Source of the DNA: Vibrio splendidus
Lineage (GTDB): Bacteria > Pseudomonadota > Gammaproteobacteria > Enterobacterales > Vibrionaceae
NCBI RefSeq assembly: GCF_003345295.1
Contig: NZ_CP031056.1
Span: 248,001 to 312,000 of the forward strand
DNA length: 64,000 nucleotides
Direction of reading: 5' to 3'
This document shows, one piece after another, positions 16,967 through 25,535 of this stretch. Position 1 is the first letter of the stretch, and each line of letters begins with the position of its first letter. The position numbers and the translations under genes were made by a program. Under the pieces are notes generated by a model. It worked only from the letters and a program-made list of their open reading frames with translations. It did not search any database and was not told where the DNA came from.

Positions 16967-18286
16967 TTACTGTATGGGTTTGTCAGCTGAAGCATTACAT
17001 AGCTGAATGGTTATGGTGAATACCGCACCCTTTAAGGATTGGCTCTGACCAACTTCCACGGTTGCGTTATGTTGAGCACAGATCTTCTCGACGATAGACA
17101 GCCCTAAACCATGGCCGCTCTTGGCTTTGTTACGCGCTTTGTCGCCAACGTAAAACGGTTCAAACAGGTGGGCCTGATGTTCTTGAGCCACACCATCACC
17201 ATCATCATGTACCGCAATCTGTAGTTGTTCTTGATGCACGCTGGCTTCAATCAAGACTTGAGAGCGTGCGAATTTCATCGCGTTGCGTACTAGGTTATCT
17301 AAAGCGCGGTTGAGTAGTATTTTATCCGCCAGTATTGAGTGGGCTTGTTCAGGCAGTGATAGGTCAATGTTGAGCTCAGTGTCTTTGCTCCAGCGTGCCA
17401 ATGCGTGATTAAGAAAGTCTCTTATCTCTAGTGGCTGTTGTAGGTTTTCAAGGTCAATGCTATCGAGCTTGGCGTAACACAATAGTTCGTCGACCATCTT
17501 TTCCATCTCTTCGGTATCTTCGACAATACTTTCTACGGTGCTTTGTTGTGCCTCGTTGAGTGGCGTGTCCTTGAGCATTTCAGCTTGCCATTGGATACGG
17601 AATATTGGCGTGCGCAGTTCATGAGCTACCGCATTGGTGAGCGAGCGGTTACTCTCAATCAAGCGATGAATGCGGTCAGCCATGAGGTTGAAGGATTTAT
17701 TGAGTGAGCCGATGGCAATGCCGCTTGACGTTTCGGCTCGCGCGGAGAGATCGCCTTCTGCAAAGCGTAGAGTGGCAGATTCAAGCTTTTTAACTCGGCG
17801 GAATATAATTATCAGATGGCATAAGCCGTATAAGATAAAGCTTGCTAGGAAGAACAACCAAATGAGGTCATCCTCCAACTCTATCTTTTGCCTAACGAAC
17901 GCTTCACTGTTGGGTAGGTAATGATAGGTATTGTCACTGCTTGCTAAGCGAAACCATAGGTCGCGTTCATCATCGTGAAAGATAAAGCTATTCGGGTGAG
18001 TACTGAAAAATCTCGAAACTGGTTCCGGTATTTCATCATTTGGACTGAAAGTGACGAGTGTATTTCGAGTGGTCTCTACAAACTGACTTATCGCTTGATG
18101 AGCCGCTTCAAGCCCCTGATTCTTTGCGATGTTTTCTATGAGTTGCTGGTGGGCTGTCGCTTCGTAATCTTCCAGTACATATTCGTAGTCGGTATTGAGC
18201 TGATAGACGCAAATCTCATAGGCGACAAGGCCGGCCATAAAGCAAACTAACAACCCTAATAGGGATTCCAAATAGATACGTCGCAT
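16967..18286 (-). CDS. Two-component sensor histidine kinase, RstB-like
   Basis: 439-residue inner-membrane kinase. A first membrane helix (residues 8-28), a periplasmic domain of about 110 residues, a second helix (LIWLFFLASFILYGLCHLII), HAMP, then HisKA with the phospho-acceptor His in NAVAHELRTPIFRIQ, and HATPase_c with N box LDNLVRNAMKF, G1 DDGDGV and G2 GHGLGLSI. ATG at 18286 follows AAGAGATCTATT. It lies 36 nt after its response regulator gene, on the same strand, so the two form one operon. The H-box region and length resemble E. coli RstB (433 residues), and the partner regulator resembles RstA even more clearly. The periplasmic signal is unknown. Confidence 0.9.
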   Translation of the reverse strand: MRRIYLESLLGLLVCFMAGLVAYEICVYQLNTDYEYVLEDYEATAHQQLIENIAKNQGLEAAHQAISQFVETTRNTLVTFSPNDEIPEPVSRFFSTHPNSFIFHDDERDLWFRLASSDNTYHYLPNSEAFVRQKIELEDDLIWLFFLASFILYGLCHLIIIFRRVKKLESATLRFAEGDLSARAETSSGIAIGSLNKSFNLMADRIHRLIESNRSLTNAVAHELRTPIFRIQWQAEMLKDTPLNEAQQSTVESIVEDTEEMEKMVDELLCYAKLDSIDLENLQQPLEIRDFLNHALARWSKDTELNIDLSLPEQAHSILADKILLNRALDNLVRNAMKFARSQVLIEASVHQEQLQIAVHDDGDGVAQEHQAHLFEPFYVGDKARNKAKSGHGLGLSIVEKICAQHNATVEVGQSQSLKGAVFTITIQLCNASADKPIQ

Positions 18287-18322
18287 AATAGATCTCTTTC
18301 ATTACGCTCGTAGTGAGCGAAG

Positions 18323-19027
18323 TTAATGCCAGGCGGTAGAAACAAATAGGTAGCCTTTGCCGCGAATGGTCTGAATTTTCTCTGCTGGCGCGTGGTCGTC
18401 ACCGAGTATCTTTCTTAGACGCACGACCTTGTTATCAATCGTTCGGTCGATTCCATCGTACTCAATGCCGCGCAGTGTTTGCGTCAAATAGTCACGTGAT
18501 AGCGGAGTATCAGGGTTGCTCGCTAATAGCCAAAGTAGGTCAAACTCACTGTCAGTAAGTGATAAAACCGCACCTGAAAGTTCACACTTCTTATAAGTGT
18601 TTTTCAGAACGAGTTGATCAAACTGAAGGTTGTCTGAGTCATCGACTGAAGCGGTATTGGCGTCTTGGCGGCGTAATAGCGAACGAACTCTGGCCAGCAG
18701 AACTCTTGGTTTGATTGGCTTGGTGACATAGTCATCAGCCCCTGTCTCTAAACCAGCGACGTGATCAAAGTCGTCATCGCTAGCGGTGAGCATCAAGATT
18801 TTACCTTTATAGTGTGTACGTGTCTGTCGGCAGATTGTCAGTCCATCCGTTACAGGAAGCATCAAATCCAGCAGTACGATATCAGGTTGTTCCGCGAGGA
18901 TGGTCTGCGCGGCATTACCGCCGTCACCTAGCACAGTGACGTCAAAATCTTGCGCGACAAAGTAGTCTTGCAACATTTTCTGAAGTTTCAAATCGTCTTC
19001 CACGATGATCATTTTAGGTTTTGTCAT
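18323..19027 (-). CDS. OmpR-family response regulator, RstA-like
   Basis: 234 residues: receiver domain with acidic pair EDD, phospho-acceptor Asp in VLLDLMLPVTDG, conserved Thr and Lys (TAS, KPIKP), then a winged-helix effector domain. The C-terminal signature LRGIEYDGIDRTIDNKVVRLRK and the ending YLFVSTAWH closely match E. coli RstA (LRGVSYDGLDRSVDVAISRLRK, YLFAPHAWE), which supports the RstA-like call by recall. It is the first gene of the pair with the histidine kinase. The 280-bp gap upstream (19028-19306) is AT-rich and should contain the promoters for this operon and for the divergent lipoprotein gene; no distinct operator was seen there. Confidence 0.9.
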   Translation of the reverse strand: MTKPKMIIVEDDLKLQKMLQDYFVAQDFDVTVLGDGGNAAQTILAEQPDIVLLDLMLPVTDGLTICRQTRTHYKGKILMLTASDDDFDHVAGLETGADDYVTKPIKPRVLLARVRSLLRRQDANTASVDDSDNLQFDQLVLKNTYKKCELSGAVLSLTDSEFDLLWLLASNPDTPLSRDYLTQTLRGIEYDGIDRTIDNKVVRLRKILGDDHAPAEKIQTIRGKGYLFVSTAWH

Positions 19028-19306
19028 TCCATTATCAGCCTTGTCGTGCGTTTCTCGTATTGAGATTACGTGAGGGTGCCTTATCTAGTGGTTAGCTATT
19101 GTGGCATCTCCAATTTGCATGCTTTACGTAAAATACCTGACGTGAATAATTAAACACTTTCTACGCCAGTTCAATGATGATTTTGAATTTATGCGAAAAT
19201 AAAAAACAATGTTCAAAAAGGTATACATTCTCATACATTCGCACGACAGATGTTTGCGCTTTTAAATAATAGAATTTTCCCATCAAACATTTTTGGGAAT
19301 TACCAC

Positions 19307-20419
19307 ATGAATAGCTATCGAAAAACGTTACTGGCATTACCTTTGATTATTTTAGTTGGGTGTAACTCAACCTCTAACTCGGGTAAAGCGGCAGATAATG
19401 CTGCTACTAAAGCGCAAGTCAAACCTAAGGCCGATTACGTGTTTTCATCAGCTAAGCTTGGCGAGTTGTATCAAGAGCGACAAGAGGTCCAAGAGTCAAT
19501 GGAGCTCACTTACGATGGTGTGCAGTATGAAACAATTCTGTTTGCGGAAGACATTAGTGATAAGCAAAAAGTGGTTAGGCTAGCGAGTCGCTTAGGCCAA
19601 AGCGTTGATTTTTATTTTCCTGATGCGGGGTTTGATAAATGCGGTATTTACAGTGAAGGCAATTACTATGATTCGTTTGATTGTGATACGGCTCAACGTT
19701 CAATTGGCAATGATACGACGTTAATCCAAACGACAACGAGCGATAGAAAGCTTGCCGTTAAGCTTGAATACCACAATGAGTTGTCGCAATACATGACGAG
19801 CCTGGGTTCGACGATTTTGAGCAACACTAAAAGTGGGAACAAGGTAACGATAACCACATCGTTTGCCTTCAACACTTTTTATCGAGATGTGCTTAAAGAG
19901 ACTGGCGCTGTTGAGCGCATTAATTCGACTCTGGGTGCATCAATCTATTCTCAGCTTTTTGATATCGTAAAGTTATACCAAGGCAGTAAGATGACATTGA
20001 AGTTCACTAACCACATCGGTGGCAGTGCCGACGACGATATCAATATGTACACCGGGCGCATGATTAAGAACAACAATATGACGACAATCGTGACCCCAAC
20101 GGGTTCGGTTTTCTCGGGTGGTACGGATCTATTTGCTGCTGGTCATCCACGTATCTTACAGCGCTCTAACACCAAGCAGGCCATTGAATTAAACAAACAA
20201 ATCGGCGTGCACAGTTGGGGGACGGGCGATAAGACCGCAAAAGATTTCCCGTATACTGAGGAGAGCCACCGTAAGCAAGCGACGTATTTTAAGAAGGTGA
20301 TGGGAGATACAGGGATTGATTTTTACATCTTCACTTTAGACTCTGCGCCATCTGATGGTGAACACTGGGTGACTAAGACCGATTCAGATAAATACGGCTT
20401 CATCACACGCATTGAGTAG
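19307..20419 (+). CDS. Lipoprotein of unknown function, 370 residues
   Basis: The start at 19307 is chosen because it gives a lipoprotein signal with lipobox LVGC (MNSYRKTLLALPLIILVGC); the ATG at 19250 would put extra residues before it. The mature protein begins with a Ser/Asn/Ala/Lys-rich linker and then a mixed alpha-beta body. I see no catalytic motif I can name. Two Cys lie close to each other in FDKCGIYSEGNYYDSFDC. It is followed by a strong terminator and so forms a single-gene unit. No function is proposed. Confidence 0.8.
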   Translation: MNSYRKTLLALPLIILVGCNSTSNSGKAADNAATKAQVKPKADYVFSSAKLGELYQERQEVQESMELTYDGVQYETILFAEDISDKQKVVRLASRLGQSVDFYFPDAGFDKCGIYSEGNYYDSFDCDTAQRSIGNDTTLIQTTTSDRKLAVKLEYHNELSQYMTSLGSTILSNTKSGNKVTITTSFAFNTFYRDVLKETGAVERINSTLGASIYSQLFDIVKLYQGSKMTLKFTNHIGGSADDDINMYTGRMIKNNNMTTIVTPTGSVFSGGTDLFAAGHPRILQRSNTKQAIELNKQIGVHSWGTGDKTAKDFPYTEESHRKQATYFKKVMGDTGIDFYIFTLDSAPSDGEHWVTKTDSDKYGFITRIE

Positions 20420-20451
20420 CTTAAGCTCGGATTAAAATTAGAAACGACTTG

Positions 20452-20490
20452 AAAAGGTTGGTGATGACGTTGTTGTCACCAACCTTTTTT
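20452..20490 (+). terminator. Strong rho-independent terminator after the 370-residue lipoprotein
   Basis: A perfect 13-bp stem, AAAAGGTTGGTGA / TCACCAACCTTTT, with an 11-nt loop and a T-run to 20490. It shows that the open frame starting at 20449 is not coding at its 5' end. Confidence 0.93.
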
Positions 20491-20676
20491 GTGCCTGATT
20501 TGCTGAAGTTTGTTGTGGTCGATTCGGATGTCCTTGCTTCACGTCAACTTCATTCTCAAAATGAGAATTTCCCACTCGATAATTATAACATTATGTTAAG
20601 TATAGTTTTATTTTTCGGCACTATACTTGCTCCGTTCCTCTTTACACGTTTATGGCTAGCTGAAAGAGGGAACATA

Positions 20677-22359
20677 ATGAGAAATTGGAATTCAGTCATA
20701 CTGCCCAGTTGTTTAATGCCGTGTTTTGCGATGGCGCTGACAACTGCGGATCTTACCTATGAATCTGGGGCGGATGCGTCAAACTATTCGGCAAAAGGTA
20801 AACCCCACAATACTTATTCGATAGCCGATTCACTCCCACAAGATGTCTTAACCAATGTGTATTCGATGCTTCCTGAAGGCAGTACGGTGAACAGTGCGTT
20901 TATTGCGCCTGAGCGTTATTCGAGCATTGATATTGACGACGAGTTGAACGGTGCAGAGTACGCGACGGCGAAAATCACGTTCTTGAATGAAGGGGCTGGT
21001 TATCGAAACTCTCTCGGTTACTTTGTATTTGATACCAACAACCCACCGGCGACCAAAGACGACATTAATGCGCATGTGATTGTGTTTCCCAATACGTCCG
21101 TTGCTAGTGTTGGTGAGATGCAGGAAGGCGACACGATTGATTTAAGTGTCCAACTTACCGCTGGGCAAACATTGGCTTTCTTCATTATCTCTAATGGTTG
21201 GGGCTGGGAAGGGTCTTACAACAACATTTCTAGTCTCAGTAGCTGGGGGACGCCTTTTTACAGCTACCCTTCAATCAACCCTGAAGCGACCGCAGCAAAC
21301 AGAAGACACAATGTTGCTTTCCTCGATACAGAAAATGAGTTCCTAGTACTTGGCTTTGAGGATATTTATCGCCCTACCGGAGACAACGACTTTAATGATT
21401 TGATCTTCACTGTTGAAGTGACGCCATTTGCGGCTGTTGATGGAGTCAATGAAGATGGCACGACAGATTCAAAATACGAAGTGCTTGTGCAAGAGAATAA
21501 TGAGGATGTGACAGTGACATCGGTCTATCCAAGCTCGAGCAGCTACGCAACGATCGCATTTGAAGATAATTGGCCCTTGAAAGGAGATTATGATTTTAAT
21601 GATGTGGTATGGCGTTACCGAGTGACAGAGCAACTCAATGGACAGCGAGAACTTAAAAACTTAACCATAGATTACACACTTCAGGCGATGGGGGCTGGCT
21701 ACTCCAATGGCTATGCCTTGAAACTGCCGAACGTTCTGCCTGCTAACGTGGCATCAACAACATTGACTCGAAATGGTGTTGCCGTTGGCCATACCATTCT
21801 CAAGGAGGGGAGCAGCGAAACGATTCTGATGGTGTCTGAAGATCTGAGAGTGGAGCTAGAAAACCTAGGTGAACTCACCGAAAGCTGTGTCTTCTACCGA
21901 ACACAAAGCGCATGCTCTGAACAGCAAAATGCTGATGCTCTCAACTATCAATTGTATGTCGAGTTTACGTCTCCAGTATCGCGTGATGATATCGGCTATC
22001 CACCTTATGACTCATTCATTTTTGCGGCTGAAGATATGTACCACGGTGATTTTGTTGGCACTCCCCCAGGTATGACATGGCAAACTCACCTCAAAGCGTT
22101 TTCTGGTACCAGTGACATGAATAATGCCTTATTCAATAGTCACGATGACCGTTCTTCGGGTTCTGAATCGTTTAAGACCAGCAACAATATGCCTTGGGTG
22201 ATTAACATCCGTGACGAATGGGACCACCCTGTTGAGTACGTTGACATCAGTGAAGCTTATACGTCGTTCCCTACATGGGTAATCAATAGTGGTGAGACAG
22301 ATGGCGAGTGGTACAAGGCCTCGACCACCAATAAAGTTATTTCAGCGACGGACGAGTAG
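20677..22359 (+). CDS. LruC-domain secreted protein with DUF4114-type repeat
   Basis: 560 residues. Start at 20677 is chosen because AGAGGG lies before it and it opens a signal peptide (MRNWNSVILPSCLMPCFAMA); upstream in-frame codons lie over a terminator. The first half contains a DUF4114-like segment ending FEDIYRPTGDNDFNDLIFTVEV. The second half is a LruC domain beginning near FEDNWPLKGDYDFNDVVWRYRV. Both share the acidic D-x-D-F-N-D-x-[IV] loop that probably binds calcium. LruC proteins are exported surface or extracellular proteins described in Bacteroidetes and marine gammaproteobacteria; their exact role is unknown. The next gene, a lipoprotein, begins 9 nt downstream, so the two should be made together. 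Confidence 0.88.
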   Translation: MRNWNSVILPSCLMPCFAMALTTADLTYESGADASNYSAKGKPHNTYSIADSLPQDVLTNVYSMLPEGSTVNSAFIAPERYSSIDIDDELNGAEYATAKITFLNEGAGYRNSLGYFVFDTNNPPATKDDINAHVIVFPNTSVASVGEMQEGDTIDLSVQLTAGQTLAFFIISNGWGWEGSYNNISSLSSWGTPFYSYPSINPEATAANRRHNVAFLDTENEFLVLGFEDIYRPTGDNDFNDLIFTVEVTPFAAVDGVNEDGTTDSKYEVLVQENNEDVTVTSVYPSSSSYATIAFEDNWPLKGDYDFNDVVWRYRVTEQLNGQRELKNLTIDYTLQAMGAGYSNGYALKLPNVLPANVASTTLTRNGVAVGHTILKEGSSETILMVSEDLRVELENLGELTESCVFYRTQSACSEQQNADALNYQLYVEFTSPVSRDDIGYPPYDSFIFAAEDMYHGDFVGTPPGMTWQTHLKAFSGTSDMNNALFNSHDDRSSGSESFKTSNNMPWVINIRDEWDHPVEYVDISEAYTSFPTWVINSGETDGEWYKASTTNKVISATDE

Positions 22360-22368
22360 GAGAGCGCT

Positions 22369-22875
22369 ATGAATTATACAATCAAACTATTCACCATCAG
22401 TTCTCTGCCTTTGTTAGTCGCAGCCTGTGGCGGCGGAGGGGGTGGGGGAAGCTCAAGTGCTGCGCCAGCTCAGACACCATCGGCCACGCCAATACCGGTT
22501 CAGACGCCCGCTTCTCCTGCTCAGCCAGCCGTTGCAGCGATAACCGACACTTCGGAGATTGTTGCACAAGCTGGGTTTTCGTTTGATGTCGGTGAGAAGA
22601 TCAGTTTGTCGATGGATTACACGGGAACCACTCCGGGAGCGCTGCACTTGTATTCCGAGTCGGCATTTGTGATGAGTAACGGTGATATTATCGCTGACCC
22701 ATTGTCTAGAATCACAACGGTATACCCAACTCAAATCAATGTTGTGGAGTTAGAAGTTAATGGGAACTGGGATCAAATCTACGCTCGTTGGGTGCCGATG
22801 AGCAGCAGTGAACAAGAGCAAAGTTGGGTGATCTCACTGGATCAATCGAGCAATAGCTACCACTTGGCTTTTTAG
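22369..22875 (+). CDS. Glycine-tract lipoprotein cotranscribed with the LruC protein
   Basis: 168 residues with lipobox VAAC followed at once by a run of seven Gly, then a Ser/Ala/Pro/Thr-rich linker of about 40 residues and a small beta-rich domain ending in a hydrophobic HLAF. The Gly run directly after the lipidated Cys is common in gammaproteobacterial surface lipoproteins. GGAG lies 6 nt before the ATG. It is 9 nt from the LruC gene. The mature domain (SFDVGEKISLSMDYTGTTPG) is not one I can name; adhesion or matrix roles are possible but unproven. Confidence 0.8.
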   Translation: MNYTIKLFTISSLPLLVAACGGGGGGGSSSAAPAQTPSATPIPVQTPASPAQPAVAAITDTSEIVAQAGFSFDVGEKISLSMDYTGTTPGALHLYSESAFVMSNGDIIADPLSRITTVYPTQINVVELEVNGNWDQIYARWVPMSSSEQEQSWVISLDQSSNSYHLAF

Positions 22876-22919
22876 TTGAACTAACCACGCTTTATTACCT
22901 CAATATTGGAGATAAAAAT

Positions 22920-22948
22920 GAGAGCACCGAACTGTTTATGGTGCTCTC
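22920..22948 (+). terminator. Hairpin after the LruC-lipoprotein operon
   Basis: A 9-bp stem GAGAGCACC/GGTGCTCTC with an 11-nt loop. Only a poor U-tract follows, so termination may be partial. Confidence 0.6.
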
Positions 22949-23270
22949 GTTGTATCTGATTTTCATTTTTACTCTCCATCAATCACATCATCGACTTTCC
23001 CTCCTAATATACAAATAACGATGCCTATTCGTTGTGTCTCGCCCTGTTTCGGCACAGAAGGTAAGCGGTTGAAGTTTGTTCAGAATAAGCAAAAACATTT
23101 GACCAATAACTATCACACCTCAAATCTTTAATTGTTTTCGTTAGTGCTCTAAATGATATTTAATTTATTGTTTTATAATGATTTTTGTTGTTTTGAATGC
23201 TGTATTGTTACGAGTTTGTTTTAAATAATCATTTGAACCCTAACTAAATTTCTGTCATTTTATATTTAAC

Positions 23271-23280
23271 TGAACGTTCA
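23271..23280. promoter_or_regulatory. Candidate BetI operator
   Basis: The perfect palindrome TGAACGTTCA lies 24 bp before the betI start in AT-rich promoter DNA. TetR-family BetI proteins bind a palindrome of this kind at their own promoter. The 428-bp gap 22876-23303 otherwise contains the preceding hairpin and AT-rich DNA suitable for a promoter. Confidence 0.7.
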
Positions 23281-23303
23281 ATATAAAATAAAAGGACTAA
23301 GAA

Positions 23304-23906
23304 ATGCCGAAGGTTGGGATGCCTGATATACGTAAACCACAGCTTGTTCAAGCCACCATGACGGTGATTGATCGAGTAGGTTTGCATGCCGCGAGTATTG
23401 CGTTAATCAGCAAAGAAGCGGGCGTGTCTACAGGTATCATTAATCACTATTTTGGTGGGAAGCACGGTCTGCTCGAAGAGACGATGCGTGAAATCCTTCG
23501 CCAATTATCCAACACCATCACGACTTCACTAAAAGCGCTTCCTGTTGATGCTCACCAACAGAGAATTAACGCGATCATCGACGGTAACTTCGAAGGTTAC
23601 CAAGCCGAAAATAAAGTCGCGAAGGCATGGTTGGCATTTTGGTCCTATTCAATGCATGACCAACAACTGAAAAGACTGCAGCGTGTGAATGAAAAACGTT
23701 TGATTTCACATCTGCGTCTTGAGTTGAAAGGTATTTTGAATCATGAACAGGCGGATCTCGTTGCTCACGGGATTGCTTCTCTGATTGATGGGTTATGGCT
23801 GAGAGGCACGTTAAACCCTGAAGGTATCGATGCTCAAAAGGCTCGTGCCATCATCAATGATTATCTTGATAAACAACTGACGTTTTACTCGTGTAACACC
23901 TCATAG
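23304..23906 (+). CDS. betI: Choline-responsive repressor BetI
   Basis: 200-residue TetR-family repressor. The N-terminal helix-turn-helix contains SIALISKEAGVSTGIINHYFGGKHGLLEETMR, highly typical of BetI, and the C-terminal effector domain has the family segment AWLAFWSYSMHDQQLKRLQRVNEKRL. BetI represses the bet genes and releases DNA when choline is present. ATG at 23304 follows AAAGGACTAAGAA. It is the first gene of the operon betI-betB-betA-choX-choW-choV, the usual Vibrio order, and a palindromic operator lies just upstream. Confidence 0.97.
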   Translation: MPKVGMPDIRKPQLVQATMTVIDRVGLHAASIALISKEAGVSTGIINHYFGGKHGLLEETMREILRQLSNTITTSLKALPVDAHQQRINAIIDGNFEGYQAENKVAKAWLAFWSYSMHDQQLKRLQRVNEKRLISHLRLELKGILNHEQADLVAHGIASLIDGLWLRGTLNPEGIDAQKARAIINDYLDKQLTFYSCNTS

Positions 23907-24002
23907 AACGCGGTCGTAGCATTGCAATCATAGTACCTGAACGGCAAACACTCACATATAGACCAGCAGAGTCTAATAACAATAATTAAGTCAGAATCTC
24001 AA

Positions 24003-25463
24003 ATGGAAATGAACTCGTTATACATCGATGGCGCAGCGGTTAAAGCTACGTCTGGTGAAACCTTTGATAGTATCAACCCGGCAAACGGCGAACCTATCGC
24101 AACGCTAGGCCAAGCCTCTTCAGCGGACGTGGATAGCGCTATTGAATCAGCGAAACGTGGATTTGCGGTATGGTCAGCAATGACAGCCGTGGAACGCAGT
24201 CGTATTCTTTTGAAAGCGGTAGCAATACTTAGAGCTCGAAATGATGACCTTGCAAACCTTGAGGTTGTTGATACGGGTAAGCCACTGCAAGAAGCGATTG
24301 AAGTGGATGTGGCATCTGGCGCCGATGTGATTGAATACTTCGCAGGCCTTGCGCCTACGCTGCAAGGCGATCAACAACCCCTTAGTGAATCTCAATTTTT
24401 CTACACTCGCCGTGAACCGCTAGGCATCTGTGCGGGCATTGGTGCGTGGAACTACCCGATTCAAATCGCGATGTGGAAATCAGCTCCTGCATTGGCTGCG
24501 GGTAACGCGATGATTTTCAAACCTTCCGAAGAAACCCCGCTAACTGCGCTTAAACTTGCTGAGATATTTACCGAAGCTGGCCTTCCTGATGGCGTATTTA
24601 ACGTGGTTCAGGGTGACTACCGTGTCGGCCAAATGCTAACGGCTCATCCCGACATCGCTAAAGTGTCTTTCACAGGTGAAACGGGCACGGGCAAAGCAGT
24701 AATGTCAGACAGTGCAAAAACACTCAAGTCTGTAACGATGGAGCTTGGCGGCAAATCACCAATGATTGTGTTTGATGATGCGAAATTGGATGATGCGGTT
24801 TCCGCTTCTATGGTCGCAAACTTCTACACCCAAGGTGAAGTGTGTACTAATGGTACTCGTGTTTATGTACACGAAAGCATCTACAACGATTTTATCGACC
24901 AACTTAAGACACGTACTGAAAAGCTGATCATTGGTGATCCAATGGACATGGAGACTCAAATTGGTGCGTTGATTTCTAAAGAACATCTTTCAAAAGTTCT
25001 CGAAGCGATTGAGCTAGCAAAACAATCTGGCGCAACATTGCTGACTGGCGGTTATCAAGTGACTGACAACGGGCTAGCGAAAGGCAACTTTGTTATCCCA
25101 ACCGTGTTCGTGGACTGCGAAGACAACATGCCACACGTTCAACAAGAGATCTTTGGCCCTGTAATGTCGGTTCTAAAATTCAGTGATGAAGACGACGTTA
25201 TTCGCCGTGCTAACGATACCAAATATGGCCTTGCGGCTGGCGTGTTCACGCAAAATCTTTCTCGTGCTCACCGCGTGATCCATCAAATGCAGGCTGGTAT
25301 TTGTTGGGTTAATACGTGGGGTGACTCACCTGCAGAAATGCCTGTTGGTGGTTACAAGCTTTCGGGTGTTGGCCGTGAAAATGGCCCCGAAACCCTACTT
25401 CACTATACGCAGACTAAGAGCATTCTTATTGAACTTGGCGACTACGCCAGCCCTTATGCCTAA
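24003..25463 (+). CDS. betB: Betaine aldehyde dehydrogenase
   Basis: 486-residue NAD(P)-dependent aldehyde dehydrogenase converting betaine aldehyde to glycine betaine, the second step of osmoprotectant synthesis from choline. Typical elements: PWNYPIQIAMWKSAPALAAGN, MELGGKSP with the catalytic Glu, and GEVCTNGTRV with the catalytic Cys, which matches the BetB form of the motif. The C-terminus PVGGYKLSGVGRENGPETL is also BetB-like. It lies 96 bp after betI and 72 bp before betA, with no terminator, so all are in one operon. Confidence 0.97.
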   Translation: MEMNSLYIDGAAVKATSGETFDSINPANGEPIATLGQASSADVDSAIESAKRGFAVWSAMTAVERSRILLKAVAILRARNDDLANLEVVDTGKPLQEAIEVDVASGADVIEYFAGLAPTLQGDQQPLSESQFFYTRREPLGICAGIGAWNYPIQIAMWKSAPALAAGNAMIFKPSEETPLTALKLAEIFTEAGLPDGVFNVVQGDYRVGQMLTAHPDIAKVSFTGETGTGKAVMSDSAKTLKSVTMELGGKSPMIVFDDAKLDDAVSASMVANFYTQGEVCTNGTRVYVHESIYNDFIDQLKTRTEKLIIGDPMDMETQIGALISKEHLSKVLEAIELAKQSGATLLTGGYQVTDNGLAKGNFVIPTVFVDCEDNMPHVQQEIFGPVMSVLKFSDEDDVIRRANDTKYGLAAGVFTQNLSRAHRVIHQMQAGICWVNTWGDSPAEMPVGGYKLSGVGRENGPETLLHYTQTKSILIELGDYASPYA

Positions 25464-25535
25464 CGCGTAACACTTAATTCAACGGGCTAGCTTAAAAGAG
25501 TTAGCCTCACTGACTCATCTCAGGGAACTTAAAAT

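Noticed and set aside
20449..20676. Long N-terminal extension of the LruC protein
   Set aside because: The first part overlies a strong 13-bp terminator stem with T-run, and the internal ATG at 20677 has its own ribosome site and starts a proper signal peptide.
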